A DNA stretch of 42,271 bases from an uncultured Oscillospiraceae bacterium (lineage in GTDB: Bacteria > Bacillota > Clostridia > Oscillospirales > Oscillospiraceae). Shown in pieces: positions 23,277 through 30,486 of this stretch (position 1 is the stretch's first letter; every line of letters starts with the position of its first letter). Location of the stretch: positions 1 to 42,271 of the forward strand of contig CANREY010000009.1 in assembly GCA_947629755.1 (NCBI GenBank). The letters are read 5' to 3'. Under the pieces are notes generated by a model. The model was not told the DNA's origin. It saw nothing but the letters and a program-made list of their open reading frames with translations, and ran no database searches. Both the position numbers and the translations under genes were made by a program.

Positions 23277-24623
23277 ATGGCATTTGAATCCCTTTCCGAA
23301 AAATTAGGAAACGTATTTAAGAAGCTCCGGGGCAAGGGCCGCCTCTCCGAGGCCGACATAAAGGAGGCCATGCGGGAGGTCCGAATGGCCCTTTTGGAGG
23401 CCGACGTGAGCTACAAGGTGGTTCGGGACTTCATAAAGGACGTCTCCGCCCGTGCCGTGGGTACGGACGTGCTTGAGTCCCTCACCCCCGCCCAGATGGT
23501 CATAAAGATAGTCAACGAGGAGCTTGTAAAGCTCATGGGCTCCACCAACGCCAAGCTCAACATGAGCTCCAAGGGCCTGACGGTGGTCATGCTGGTGGGC
23601 CTTCAGGGCGCGGGCAAGACGACGAACGGGGCAAAGCTGGCCGCACTTCTGCGCAAGCAAAACAGCAAGCGGCCCTTATTGGTGGCCTGCGACATATACC
23701 GCCCCGCCGCCATAAAACAGCTTGAGACCGTGGGCGGACAGCTCAATATCCCCGTATTCCAGATGGGCACGGAAAACCCGGTGAACATTGCGAAAGCCGC
23801 CGTCTCCCACGCCAAAAAGCACGGCAACGACCTTGTGATACTCGATACAGCCGGGCGGCTCCACATAGACGAGGAGCTCATGGAGGAGCTCAAGTCCATA
23901 AAGCGCGAGGTGGAGCCCGACGAGATACTTCTTGTCGTGGACGCCATGACCGGTCAGGACGCGGTGAACGCCGCCGCGGCCTTTGACGAGGCGCTGGGCA
24001 TCACCGGCGTCATGCTCACGAAATTAGACGGCGACGCAAGAGGCGGCGCGGCCCTGTCGGTCCGGGCGGTGACGGGCAAGCCAATCAAATTCTGCGGCGT
24101 GGGCGAGAAGCTCGACGCCATCGAGCCCTTCCACCCCGACAGAATGGCAAGCCGGATACTCGGCATGGGCGACGTGCTGACGCTTATCGAGAAGGCCGAG
24201 CAGAGCTTTGACGAGAAGAAGGCCCGCGAGCTTGCCGATAAGATGCGCAAAAACGCCTTCACCCTCTCGGACTACTACGACCAGCTCCAACAGCTCAAGG
24301 GCATGGGCGGCCTTGGCGACATCGCCTCCATGCTCCCCGGCGGCATGGGCAAGGCCATGCAGGGGGCGAAGATAGACGAAAGCCAGCTCGTCAAGACGGA
24401 GGCCATTATCCTCTCCATGACAAAGCGTGAGCGGGAGGACCCCTCCATCATAAATTCCAGCCGCAAAAAGCGCATTGCCGCCGGCTCCGGCACCGATGTG
24501 GTGGACGTGAACAGGCTTTTAAAGCAGTACGAGATGATGCGGGACATAACACGCCAGATGTCAAAGGGCCGCCTGCCCTCCTTCCTCGGCGGCGGAAAGA
24601 GGCGCGGAGGGTTCCCGTTCTAA
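23277..24623 (+). CDS. ffh: Signal recognition particle protein Ffh
   Basis: GTPase that, with 4.5S/scRNA, binds signal sequences on ribosomes and delivers them to FtsY. 448 residues. The N domain is FKKLRGKGRLSEADIKEAMREVRMALLEADVSYKV. The G domain has the P-loop GLQGAGKTT near residue 108, CDIYRPAAIKQLE, DTAGR and TKLDGDARGGAALS. The Met-rich M domain starts near 300 (GLGDIASMLPGGMGKAMQG) and carries the RNA-binding region (MTKREREDPSIINSSRKKRIAAGSG). The ATG is 3 bp after the ylxM stop with no good ribosome site of its own, so it is translationally coupled. Repeat copy B begins 6 bp after the stop. Confidence 0.98.
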   Translation: MAFESLSEKLGNVFKKLRGKGRLSEADIKEAMREVRMALLEADVSYKVVRDFIKDVSARAVGTDVLESLTPAQMVIKIVNEELVKLMGSTNAKLNMSSKGLTVVMLVGLQGAGKTTNGAKLAALLRKQNSKRPLLVACDIYRPAAIKQLETVGGQLNIPVFQMGTENPVNIAKAAVSHAKKHGNDLVILDTAGRLHIDEELMEELKSIKREVEPDEILLVVDAMTGQDAVNAAAAFDEALGITGVMLTKLDGDARGGAALSVRAVTGKPIKFCGVGEKLDAIEPFHPDRMASRILGMGDVLTLIEKAEQSFDEKKARELADKMRKNAFTLSDYYDQLQQLKGMGGLGDIASMLPGGMGKAMQGAKIDESQLVKTEAIILSMTKREREDPSIINSSRKKRIAAGSGTDVVDVNRLLKQYEMMRDITRQMSKGRLPSFLGGGKRRGGFPF

Positions 24624-24629
24624 CGAGAC

Positions 24630-24815
24630 TGTCGAAAAAGGCCTGACGGCCTTTTTCCGACAAAGGGGAGCGTGCGGAATAAATTTTTTGAATTTTGCGA
24701 AATTCAAAAAATTTATTCCTGCCGTTTTGCTCCGCGCACGGCCCGAAGGGCCGCACACTGCGCAAAACAAGAGGTAATTTTCGCGACGCACATGTCGCCG
24801 CGAAAATTATTTGAG
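24630..24815 (+). repeat. Four-hairpin dispersed repeat, copy B
   Basis: It starts 6 bp after the ffh stop. SL1 is 24630-24662 (TGTCG...CGACA). SL2 is a long A/T-rich stem (GGAATAAATTTTTTGAATT / AATTCAAAAAATTTATTCC). SL3 is the GTTTTGC/GCAAAAC outer stem with CGGCCC-GAA-GGGCCG inside. SL4 is TTTTCGCGACG / CGCCGCGAAAA, ending in ATTTGA. The linkers AGGGGAGCGTGCG and CTGCC match the other copies. With the A/T-rich 92 bp that follows, it fills the ffh-rpsP gap of 284 bp. Confidence 0.75.
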
Positions 24816-24907
24816 TTTGGAGTACGGAGTACAAGGTAATCAATTATCTTTATAAAGGATATTTGAAATAAACTATTTTACACATCATATCTGGAGGTAC
24901 AAACAAA

Positions 24908-25147
24908 ATGGTAAAGATCAGACTTCGCAGAATGGGCGCCAAGAAGGCTCCCTTTTACAGGATCGTGGTGGCCGACTCACGCTATCCCCGTGACGGCCGC
25001 TTCATCGAGGAGCTTGGCACCTACGATCCCCGTACCGAGCCCAATTCCGTCAAGGTAGACGGCGACAAGGCCAAGGAGTGGATAAAGAACGGCGCTCAGC
25101 CCACCGACACCGTCAGGAAGCTTCTCAAGAACGCCGGCGTGCTTTGA
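24908..25147 (+). CDS. rpsP: 30S ribosomal protein S16
   Basis: 79 residues. The N-terminus [20 protein letters not shown] and the [19 protein letters not shown] motif identify S16, an early 16S rRNA-binding assembly protein. Strong ribosome site TGGAGGT upstream of ATG 24908. It starts the rpsP-khpA-rimM-trmD run. A weak promoter-like TTGAAA lies near 24870; there is no clear -10. Confidence 0.98.
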   Translation: MVKIRLRRMGAKKAPFYRIVVADSRYPRDGRFIEELGTYDPRTEPNSVKVDGDKAKEWIKNGAQPTDTVRKLLKNAGVL

Positions 25148-25161
25148 TCTGGTGGTCCACC

Positions 25162-25392
25162 ATGAAGGAACTGCTGATCTATATAGCGCGCAATCTCGTG
25201 GACAGCCCGGACGACGTGAAGGTCACCGAGCGGGTGGACGGCGACAGGACCGTCTATGAGCTCCGTGTGGCCCCGGACGACATGGGCAAGGTCATCGGCC
25301 GCCACGGGAAGATCGCCAAAGAGATCCGCGCCCTCATGCGCTCCGTCGCCCAGAGGCAGGGACTGCATATAAGCGTGGATATAGTAGACTAA
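25162..25392 (+). CDS. khpA: KH-domain RNA-binding protein KhpA
   Basis: 76 residues with one KH domain. The GXXG loop is in GKVIGRHGKIAKEIRALM near residues 43-60. In Gram-positives KhpA dimerises with KhpB/Jag and binds RNA. The gene sits 14 bp after rpsP, its classical position. ATG at 25162 has GGTGG upstream; a longer frame from within rpsP is rejected. Confidence 0.95.
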   Translation: MKELLIYIARNLVDSPDDVKVTERVDGDRTVYELRVAPDDMGKVIGRHGKIAKEIRALMRSVAQRQGLHISVDIVD

Positions 25393-25396
25393 CCTT

Positions 25397-25569
25397 GATT
25401 TAAAAGCCCTTCGGGCTTTTAAATCAGAGGGGGACGTGCGGATAAAAATTTTGAAATTGGAATTTCAAAATTTTTATCCTGCCGTTTTGCTCCGCGCCGC
25501 CGAAGGCGGCACTTCGCAAAACAAGAGGGATTTTTCGCAAGGCGCATGTCCTTGCGAAAAATATTTGAA
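25397..25569 (+). repeat. Four-hairpin dispersed repeat, copy C
   Basis: It begins 4 bp after the khpA stop. SL1 is GATTTAAAAGCCC-TTC-GGGCTTTTAAATC (25397-25425), wholly different in sequence from SL1 of A, B and D but still a perfect stem. SL2 is GGATAAAAATTTTGAAATT / AATTTCAAAATTTTTATCC. SL3 has GTTTTGC/GCAAAAC with GCCGCC-GAA-GGCGGC. SL4 is TTTTTCGCAAGG / CCTTGCGAAAAA. Linkers are conserved. It occupies most of the khpA-rimM gap, inside an otherwise compact ribosomal operon. Confidence 0.75.
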
Positions 25570-25581
25570 ATTTTTTGCTGG

Positions 25582-25600
25582 GGCGGGCCGGTGGCCCGCC
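25582..25600 (+). other. GC-rich hairpin before rimM
   Basis: GGCGGGCC-GGT-GGCCCGCC, a perfect 8-bp stem 14 bp upstream of the rimM start. There is no T run. It lies where the ribosome site would be expected and could limit rimM initiation. Confidence 0.5.
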
Positions 25601-25614
25601 TTCTGGGGTTTTAT

Positions 25615-26100
25615 ATGGAATTTGAGCTTATTGAGACTGGGAAGATCATAAATACTCACGCGCTGCGCGGGGAGGTGAAGATCGACCCTTGGGCAAACTC
25701 GGCGGAGGATTTTTGCGGCTTTGAGAGGCTTTTTATTGACGGGGCGGAGCACAGGGTGGAGCGCGCGAGGGCGCAGAAGGGCTTCGTCATAGCCAAGCTC
25801 GACGGCGTCAACTCCATCGACGAGGCCGAGAGGCTGAAAAACAAGACCGTCTACGTTCCCCGCGAGGACATCGAGCTTCCCGACGGCGGGTACCTCATTG
25901 GCGACCTTGTGGGGTGCGCGGCGTTTTCGGAGGACGGAGAGGAGCTTGGGAAGGTGACCGGCATCATCACCCTTCCACGGGGCGAGGTCCTTGAGGTGAA
26001 CGGGGCGCGGGAGATACTGGTCCCCCTGAACCGCGAATTTGTGACGGACGTGGACCTTGAGGGCAAGAGGGTGACGCTCAGGCTAATCGAGGGCATGTGA
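25615..26100 (+). CDS. rimM: Ribosome maturation factor RimM
   Basis: 161 residues. The N-terminal beta-barrel (IETGKIINTHALRGEVKIDPW) and the PRC-barrel half (YLIGDLVGCAAFSEDGEELGKVTGIITLPRGEVLEV) are both present. RimM binds S19 and aids 30S maturation. ATG at 25615 fits the family start; only GGGG is visible as a ribosome site. The stop overlaps the trmD start (TGATG), the classical rimM-trmD coupling. Confidence 0.95.
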   Translation: MEFELIETGKIINTHALRGEVKIDPWANSAEDFCGFERLFIDGAEHRVERARAQKGFVIAKLDGVNSIDEAERLKNKTVYVPREDIELPDGGYLIGDLVGCAAFSEDGEELGKVTGIITLPRGEVLEVNGAREILVPLNREFVTDVDLEGKRVTLRLIEGM

Positions 26101-26900
26101 TGAATTACTGGATAGACATTATGACGCTGTTCCCCGACACCGTGGGGGACCTTATGAACGAGAGCATACTCGGCCGCGCCCAGGACCGGGGGTATATACG
26201 CATAGAGACACACCAGATACGGGACTACACCGCCAACAAGCAAAATCAGGTGGACGACTACCCCTACGGCGGGGGCCGGGGGTGCGTCATGCAGGCCCAG
26301 CCCCTTCACGACTGCTGGAAGCACATATGCGAGAGCCACGGTGAGCGCGTGCACACCATATACATGTCCCCCTGCGGGAAGGTGTTCACGCAATCTGACG
26401 CCAAGCGGCTGGCCGCGGACTACGACAAGCTCATACTCGTCTGCGGCCACTACGAGGGGGTGGACCAGCGGTTCATTGATGAGTGCGTGGACGAGGAGAT
26501 CTCCATCGGGGACTTCGTCCTCACCGGCGGGGAGATACCGGCCATGGCGGTGGCGGACGCGGTGTGCCGGCTCGTGCCCGGCGTTTTGCCGGACCCGGAG
26601 TGCTTTCAGGAGGAGAGCCACTGGGCGGGGCTTTTGGAGTACCCCCAGTATTCCCGGCCTGAGGAGTGGCTGGGCCGCAAGGTGCCGCCCATACTTCTCT
26701 CCGGCGACCACGCCAAGATCGCCCGCTGGCGGCGAAAGCAGTCCATAATCCGCACGCGCCTGCGGCGGCCCGATATGTACGAAAAGCTCAAATTCGAGGA
26801 CACAAAGCAGGAGCGAAAGCTCCTGGCGGAGATTGAGGAGGAGCTTGCCAATGCCGCTCCCCCGGCCCTCATGGAGGATAAAAAAGAAAAGGAGATATGA
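26100..26900 (+). CDS. trmD: tRNA (guanine-N1-)-methyltransferase TrmD
   Basis: Methylates G37 of tRNAs next to the anticodon, preventing frameshifts. 266 residues. The SPOUT knot motifs are VCGHYEGVDQRFIDECVDEEISIGDFVLTGGE and the catalytic DDYPYGGGRGCVMQAQPL, followed by SGDHAKIARWRRKQSI. The start is ATG 26100 overlapping the rimM TGA; a GTG one codon earlier is possible. It has a slightly long C-terminal tail after RRPDMYEKLKFEDTKQER. The next gene starts 1 bp after the stop codon. Confidence 0.97.
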   Translation: MNYWIDIMTLFPDTVGDLMNESILGRAQDRGYIRIETHQIRDYTANKQNQVDDYPYGGGRGCVMQAQPLHDCWKHICESHGERVHTIYMSPCGKVFTQSDAKRLAADYDKLILVCGHYEGVDQRFIDECVDEEISIGDFVLTGGEIPAMAVADAVCRLVPGVLPDPECFQEESHWAGLLEYPQYSRPEEWLGRKVPPILLSGDHAKIARWRRKQSIIRTRLRRPDMYEKLKFEDTKQERKLLAEIEEELANAAPPALMEDKKEKEI

Positions 26901-26901
26901 A

Positions 26902-28134
26902 ATGGACACAAGACTTGAAAAATACGCGAAATTGCTTATAAATGTGGGGATAAACGTCCAAAAGGGGCAGACGCTGGTCATAAATTGCCCCGTGGACCGG
27001 GCGGACTTCGCGAGACTGCTTGTAAGCGAGGCCTACAAGGTGGGCGCGCGGGACGTGGTCATGCGCTGGAACGACCAGTTTATAGGCCGGGAGACGCTGC
27101 TATATGGGGCGGACGAGATATTCGACACCTTCTACCCCTGGCAGGCGGACATGCTCAACGACCTTGCCCGCCGGGGCGCGGCCTTCCTCAGCATCGGCTG
27201 CTCCGACCCCGACGGCATGAAGGGCATCGACCACAGCCGCACGGTCAGGCAGAACCGGGCCCTCGGCCCGGCCATACAGGAGTTCCGGGAGATGCAGATG
27301 TCCGACAAGGTCCAGTGGTGCGTGGCCGCCCTGCCCCACCCGGCCTGGGCAAGGAAGATGTTCCCGGAGCTCTCAGGCGATAAGGCCATGGAAAAGCTCA
27401 CCGAGGCCATATACTCCACCATGCGCATAACCGCCGACAACGACCCGGTGGAGGCGTGGAAAAACCACAACGAGGCCCTGAACACGAGAAAGCGCAAGCT
27501 CACGGAGTATAACTTCAGGTCCCTCCGGTACACAAACTCCCTTGGCACGGACCTCACAATCGAGCTCCCTGAGGGCCACTACTGGGAGGGCGGCAGCTCC
27601 GCCTCGGCCAAGGGCGTGGTGTTCAACGCCAACATGCCCACGGAGGAGATATTCACCGCCCCAAAGCGGGACGGCGTAAACGGGCGGGTGGTCTCCACCA
27701 AGCCCTTCGACGTGGGCGGGGAGATAATCGACCGCTTCGCCTTCACATTTGAAAAGGGTAAAATTGTGAAGGTGGAGGCCGACGACCCCCACCACAAGGA
27801 GCTTTTGGAGGCGGAGATAAGCCTTGACGAGGGGGCGGCGTATCTGGGCGAGGTGGCATTGGTCCCCTTTGACTCCCCCATCTCCAACATGGACGCGCTT
27901 TTTTACAACACACTCTTCGACGAGAACGCCAGCTGTCACCTGGCCTTCGGCGCAAGCTACCCCACGGTGAAGGGCGGCGCGGACATGACGAGAGAGGAGC
28001 GCCTGAAGCTTGGCCTCAACGACTCCATCACCCACGAGGACTTCATGGTTGGCTCCGCCGACCTCACCATCGTCGGTACCACCCACGACGGACGTGAGAT
28101 GCCGGTGTTCGTAAACGGCAACTTCGCGTTTTGA
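26902..28134 (+). CDS. M29 family aminopeptidase (AmpS/PepS-like)
   Basis: 410-residue thermophilic-type metalloaminopeptidase that removes N-terminal residues from peptides using two metal ions. Domains and motifs: an N-terminal LEKYAKLLINVGINVQKGQTLVI typical of the family, the NSLGTDLTIELPEGHYWEGGS region, and the C-terminal metal site THEDFMVGS with His 378 and Asp 380, positions that coincide with metal ligands known in this family. ATG at 26902 has AAAGGAGAT upstream and sits 1 bp after trmD, so it is probably cotranscribed. A terminator follows at 28181. Confidence 0.95.
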   Translation: MDTRLEKYAKLLINVGINVQKGQTLVINCPVDRADFARLLVSEAYKVGARDVVMRWNDQFIGRETLLYGADEIFDTFYPWQADMLNDLARRGAAFLSIGCSDPDGMKGIDHSRTVRQNRALGPAIQEFREMQMSDKVQWCVAALPHPAWARKMFPELSGDKAMEKLTEAIYSTMRITADNDPVEAWKNHNEALNTRKRKLTEYNFRSLRYTNSLGTDLTIELPEGHYWEGGSSASAKGVVFNANMPTEEIFTAPKRDGVNGRVVSTKPFDVGGEIIDRFAFTFEKGKIVKVEADDPHHKELLEAEISLDEGAAYLGEVALVPFDSPISNMDALFYNTLFDENASCHLAFGASYPTVKGGADMTREERLKLGLNDSITHEDFMVGSADLTIVGTTHDGREMPVFVNGNFAF

Positions 28135-28180
28135 CGCGACCAAAGTCGAAATACCGCGTAAAAATCAATCTCTCGCGAAC

Positions 28181-28209
28181 AAAAAGGCCGCCAAATGGCG
28201 GTCTTTTTT
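28181..28209 (+). terminator. Terminator after the M29 aminopeptidase
   Basis: GGCCGCC-AAAT-GGCGGTC flanked by A5 and T6, so it can work on both strands. A near copy lies at 28436-28468, on the other side of repeat copy D. Confidence 0.85.
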
Positions 28210-28244
28210 GTCTGTTGACAAGCCCCAGCTAAGGGCAAAACCCC

Positions 28245-28434
28245 ATTTCAAATAATTTTCGCGGCGACATGCGCGTCGCGAAAATTACCTTTTGTTTTGC
28301 GGAGTGTACGGCCCTTCGGGCCGTGCGCGGAGCAAAACGGCAGAAAAAAATCGCGAATAGGTCCGCAGACCTTTTCGCGAATTTTTTCGCACGTCCCCTC
28401 TTGTCGGGAAAGGCCGCAGGCCTTTTCCGACAGG
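28245..28434 (-). repeat. Four-hairpin dispersed repeat, copy D (reverse orientation)
   Basis: Read on the - strand: SL1 28432-28402 (TGTCGG...CCGACA), the linker AGGGGACGTGCG, SL2 (AAAAAATTCGCGAAAAGG / CCTATTCGCGATTTTTTT, imperfect), SL3 with GTTTTGC/GCAAAAC around an inner CGGCCC-GAA-GGGCCG stem, SL4 with TTTTCGCGACG arms, and the ATTTGA end. It fills most of the gap between the aminopeptidase and the tRNA cluster. Confidence 0.72.
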
Positions 28435-28435
28435 C

Positions 28436-28468
28436 TAAAAAAAGGCCGCCCAAAGGCGGTCTTTTTTT
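28436..28468 (-). terminator. Terminator after the tRNA cluster
   Basis: GGCCGCC-CAAA-GGCGGTC flanked by A7 and T7, directly after the CCA of tRNA-Lys. Nearly identical to the terminator at 28181-28209. Confidence 0.85.
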
Positions 28469-28543
28469 GGTGACCTGGCCGGGATTCGAACCCGGGACAC
28501 CCTGCTTAAAAGGCAGGTGCTCTGCCTACTGAGCTACCAAGTC
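28468..28543 (-). tRNA. tRNA-Lys (TTT)
   Basis: Full cloverleaf on the - strand. Acceptor GACTTGG/CCAGGTC (one G-T pair), anticodon loop CTTTTAA between CTGC/GCAG stems, T loop TTCGAAT, discriminator A at 28471 and encoded CCA (28470-28468). Last gene of the tRNA cluster. Confidence 0.96.
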
Positions 28544-28587
28544 GTGGTGACGCTATATTACACGCGCCGCGGGCGCGCTTTTGACGT

Positions 28588-28662
28588 TGGCAGGGATGGC
28601 GGGACTCGAACCCACGAATGCAGGAGTCAAAGTCCTGTGCCTTACCGCTTGGCGACATCCCT
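28588..28662 (-). tRNA. tRNA-Gln (TTG)
   Basis: Acceptor AGGGATG/CATCCCT, anticodon loop CTTTGAC between CAGGA/TCCTG, T loop TTCGAGT, discriminator G and encoded CCA (28590-28588). Confidence 0.95.
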
Positions 28663-28677
28663 ATTTTCTATTTACAT

Positions 28678-28705
28678 GTTGACGCCGCCTTCAGGCGGCG
28701 TCAAC
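28678..28705. other. Perfect hairpin between tRNA-His and tRNA-Gln
   Basis: GTTGACGCCGCC-TTCA-GGCGGCGTCAAC, 12 bp without mismatch. It lies in the short spacer between two tRNAs of one transcript and is probably a processing or stabilising element; there is no T run. Confidence 0.6.
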
Positions 28706-28708
28706 GCA

Positions 28709-28786
<78 letters not shown>

Positions 28787-28862
28787 ATATTAAGCTTTTA
28801 CCGCCAAACACATACCCGCAATGGGGGTAGTGTTTTGGCTGAAAGATTGGCGTCCGCCTCAC

Positions 28863-28908
28863 TGGGGCCCCCGCGCAATCGAAGATTGCGTGGGGAAAGG
28901 AGGAGCGA
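28863..28908. repeat. 46-bp direct repeat in the tRNA spacer, copy 1
   Basis: Begins TGGGGCCCCCGCG and contains CAATCGAAGATTG. It differs from copy 2 at only two positions. On the - strand it folds into CGCAATC-TTC-GATTGCG inside a C/G-rich outer stem. It lies in the 297-bp gap between tRNA-His and tRNA-Arg, where I see no gene. Confidence 0.7.
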
Positions 28909-28978
28909 ACCGCGCGACTGAGGGGCGAGGCCGACGCCCTTGGCGTCTGACGAGCCCCGAAGCAGAGCCGGTTCTCGA

Positions 28979-29024
28979 TGGGGCCCCCGCGTAATCGAAG
29001 ATTGCGTGGGGAAAGGACGAGCGA
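28979..29024. repeat. 46-bp direct repeat in the tRNA spacer, copy 2
   Basis: Same 46 bp as 28863-28908 except a T for C in the left arm (opening one stem pair to G-T type) and a C for G near the end. The flanks of the two copies are also loosely related (GAGCGA...CTGAGGG). Confidence 0.7.
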
Positions 29025-29083
29025 CGCCCGCGCCTGAGGGCGACTGAAAGGAGCCCGAAGTTAAGCGGCGTCAGCGAGGACGC

Positions 29084-29160
29084 TGGCACGCCAAGAGGGA
29101 CTCGAACCCCCGGCCTACTGCTTAGAAGGCAGTTGCTCTATCCTGCTGAGCTATTGGCGC
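29084..29160 (-). tRNA. tRNA-Arg (TCT)
   Basis: Acceptor GCGCCAA/TTGGCGT (terminal G-T), anticodon loop CTTCTAA between ACTGC/GCAGT, T loop TTCGAGT, discriminator G and encoded CCA (29086-29084). Confidence 0.95.
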
Positions 29161-29178
29161 GTGTATCTTCCGCTCAGC

Positions 29179-29253
29179 TGGAGCGGGTGATGGGAATCGA
29201 ACCCACGTCCCCAGCTTGGAAGGCTGGTGCACTAGCCGTTGTGCTACACCCGC
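29179..29253 (-). tRNA. tRNA-Gly (TCC)
   Basis: Acceptor GCGGGTG/CACCCGC, anticodon loop CTTCCAA between CCAGC/GCTGG, T loop TTCGATT, discriminator T and encoded CCA (29181-29179). First tRNA of the cluster as transcribed. Confidence 0.96.
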
Positions 29254-29319
29254 GTCTCCAATCTCAACACGGCTTATAGATATTATCACATCTATCCGAG
29301 AATGTCAAATGTTTTTTGC

Positions 29320-29356
29320 GAAAAAGCGCTCCGCAGCCTGAAAAGGTGCGGAGCGC
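29320..29356 (-). terminator. Terminator after the Ig-like protein gene
   Basis: On the - strand GCGCTCCGCA, loop, TGCGGAGCGC then TTTTTCGC, 21 bp after the stop. Confidence 0.8.
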
Positions 29357-29376
29357 CCGTAAATCAAGCCTATCGC

Positions 29377-30288
29377 TTACAGCGTCTTGCCGTCACACCT
29401 GACCTGGAACTTAAATTCCACAGCGTCCACGGTCACGGTGATAGTCGCCACGCCCTGGCTCACGCCGGTGCACCTGGCCTTGATGCCCGTCTCGTCTATG
29501 GGCGTCACGGCCACGACGCTCTCGTCGGAGCTCTCCCATGTGGGCACCGAGGTCACGTTGCTTGGGGTGATAACCGCGGTGACCTCCTGTATCTCCGCGA
29601 TCTTCACGGTGAACTGGCTCCACTTGCCCGTGAGCTCATGGTACTTGCTCTTGACCGTAAGGCCGGAGGCCACTACCGTCTGGGGCACCGACGAGCCGGG
29701 ACCCGTGGACGAGGTATCGCCCACCGTCACGGTTATTTCCTTCTTCGTATCGCCTACCGTGACCGTCACGATGGAGGTGCCCTCGCCGACGCCGGCAACG
29801 GTGCACTTCGTACCGGTCTCGTCAGCCGTGGCGTCCACGACGCCCTCGTTACTGCTCATCCAGACCGGCGTGATGGTGTTCGCCGTGCCGTCGGAGGACG
29901 TGACGGTGGCCGTAAGCTCGGTAGTGCCGCCGAATGAGAGGGAGATATTCTCAACCACCGAACCGTCCGAGGCGGTGACCGTTATGGTGGTCACGGGCTT
30001 GGCGTCCGACGAGGAGTTTTCCACCCCGTCCCCGGCATTGTTGGGCTTTTTTTCATCGCCATCGTCCGGGTCAGCCTCCCCGGAGCCGGTGACGAGTATA
30101 ACTATGACCGCGGCGATGAGCACCACGATGAGCAAAACTCCGATTATGAGCTTCCAAGTCGCGTTATCGCTGTCCGTGACCCTCTTGCCCTTCTTGTGCC
30201 GGTGAGCGCCGCAGTAAGGACAACGGCTGCGAAGTCCTGAATACGTCCTGTCGCACCGTCCGCATTTGACTTGAGGTATAAGTCCCAC
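29377..30288 (-). CDS. Zinc-ribbon, single-pass membrane protein with bacterial Ig-like (BIG2) domains
   Basis: 303 residues, three parts. The N-terminal cytoplasmic zinc ribbon (residues about 9-31) has two pairs of cysteines (CGRC ... CPYC). A membrane helix follows at about 47-68 (LIIGVLLIVVLIAAVIVILV), then an acidic linker. The extracellular portion has two BIG2-like repeats: about 95-190 (SLSFGGTTELTATV ... TPVWMSSNEGVVDATADETGTKCTVAGVGEGTSIVTVTV) and about 205-300 (VPTWESSDESVVAVTP ... TGVSQGVATITVTV). The start is GTG 30288, with GGAGGG 6 nt upstream. It may display at the surface or sense the wall; no function can be assigned. Confidence 0.85.
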   Translation of the reverse strand: MGLIPQVKCGRCDRTYSGLRSRCPYCGAHRHKKGKRVTDSDNATWKLIIGVLLIVVLIAAVIVILVTGSGEADPDDGDEKKPNNAGDGVENSSSDAKPVTTITVTASDGSVVENISLSFGGTTELTATVTSSDGTANTITPVWMSSNEGVVDATADETGTKCTVAGVGEGTSIVTVTVGDTKKEITVTVGDTSSTGPGSSVPQTVVASGLTVKSKYHELTGKWSQFTVKIAEIQEVTAVITPSNVTSVPTWESSDESVVAVTPIDETGIKARCTGVSQGVATITVTVDAVEFKFQVRCDGKTL

Positions 30289-30422
30289 GTCTATCCCTCC
30301 GTATAAAGCACATTAAATCAGGATTTCCCCAATTTACATAATATTTTACATCATTATCTCAAATTCGTCAACTATAAAATTGATTAAATTTCACCTGTCC
30401 GCTCATTTTTTGCCCCGCTATC

Positions 30423-30460
30423 TAAAAGGACGGTGCGGCAAACGCCATACCGTCCTTTTA
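30423..30460 (-). terminator. Terminator after galM
   Basis: TAAAAGGACGGT / ACCGTCCTTTTA, a 12-bp stem with a 14-nt loop, 26 bp after the galM stop. Symmetric A and T tails make it bidirectional. Confidence 0.75.
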
Positions 30461-30486
30461 AAGCTGTTGAGCATCAGTGCGGCCGG

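Noticed and set aside
25851-26981. A 376-codon - strand frame opposite rimM and trmD
   Set aside because: Low-complexity shadow of two well-identified genes; no ribosome site.
24630-28434. The four hairpin repeats as a CRISPR array
   Set aside because: Copies are about 180 bp, kilobases apart, in both orientations, without short regular spacers or cas genes.
28245-28434. Repeat copy D as an ordinary pair of terminators
   Set aside because: Ordinary terminators are already present on both sides (28181-28209, 28436-28468), and D shares four hairpins and linkers with the other copies.
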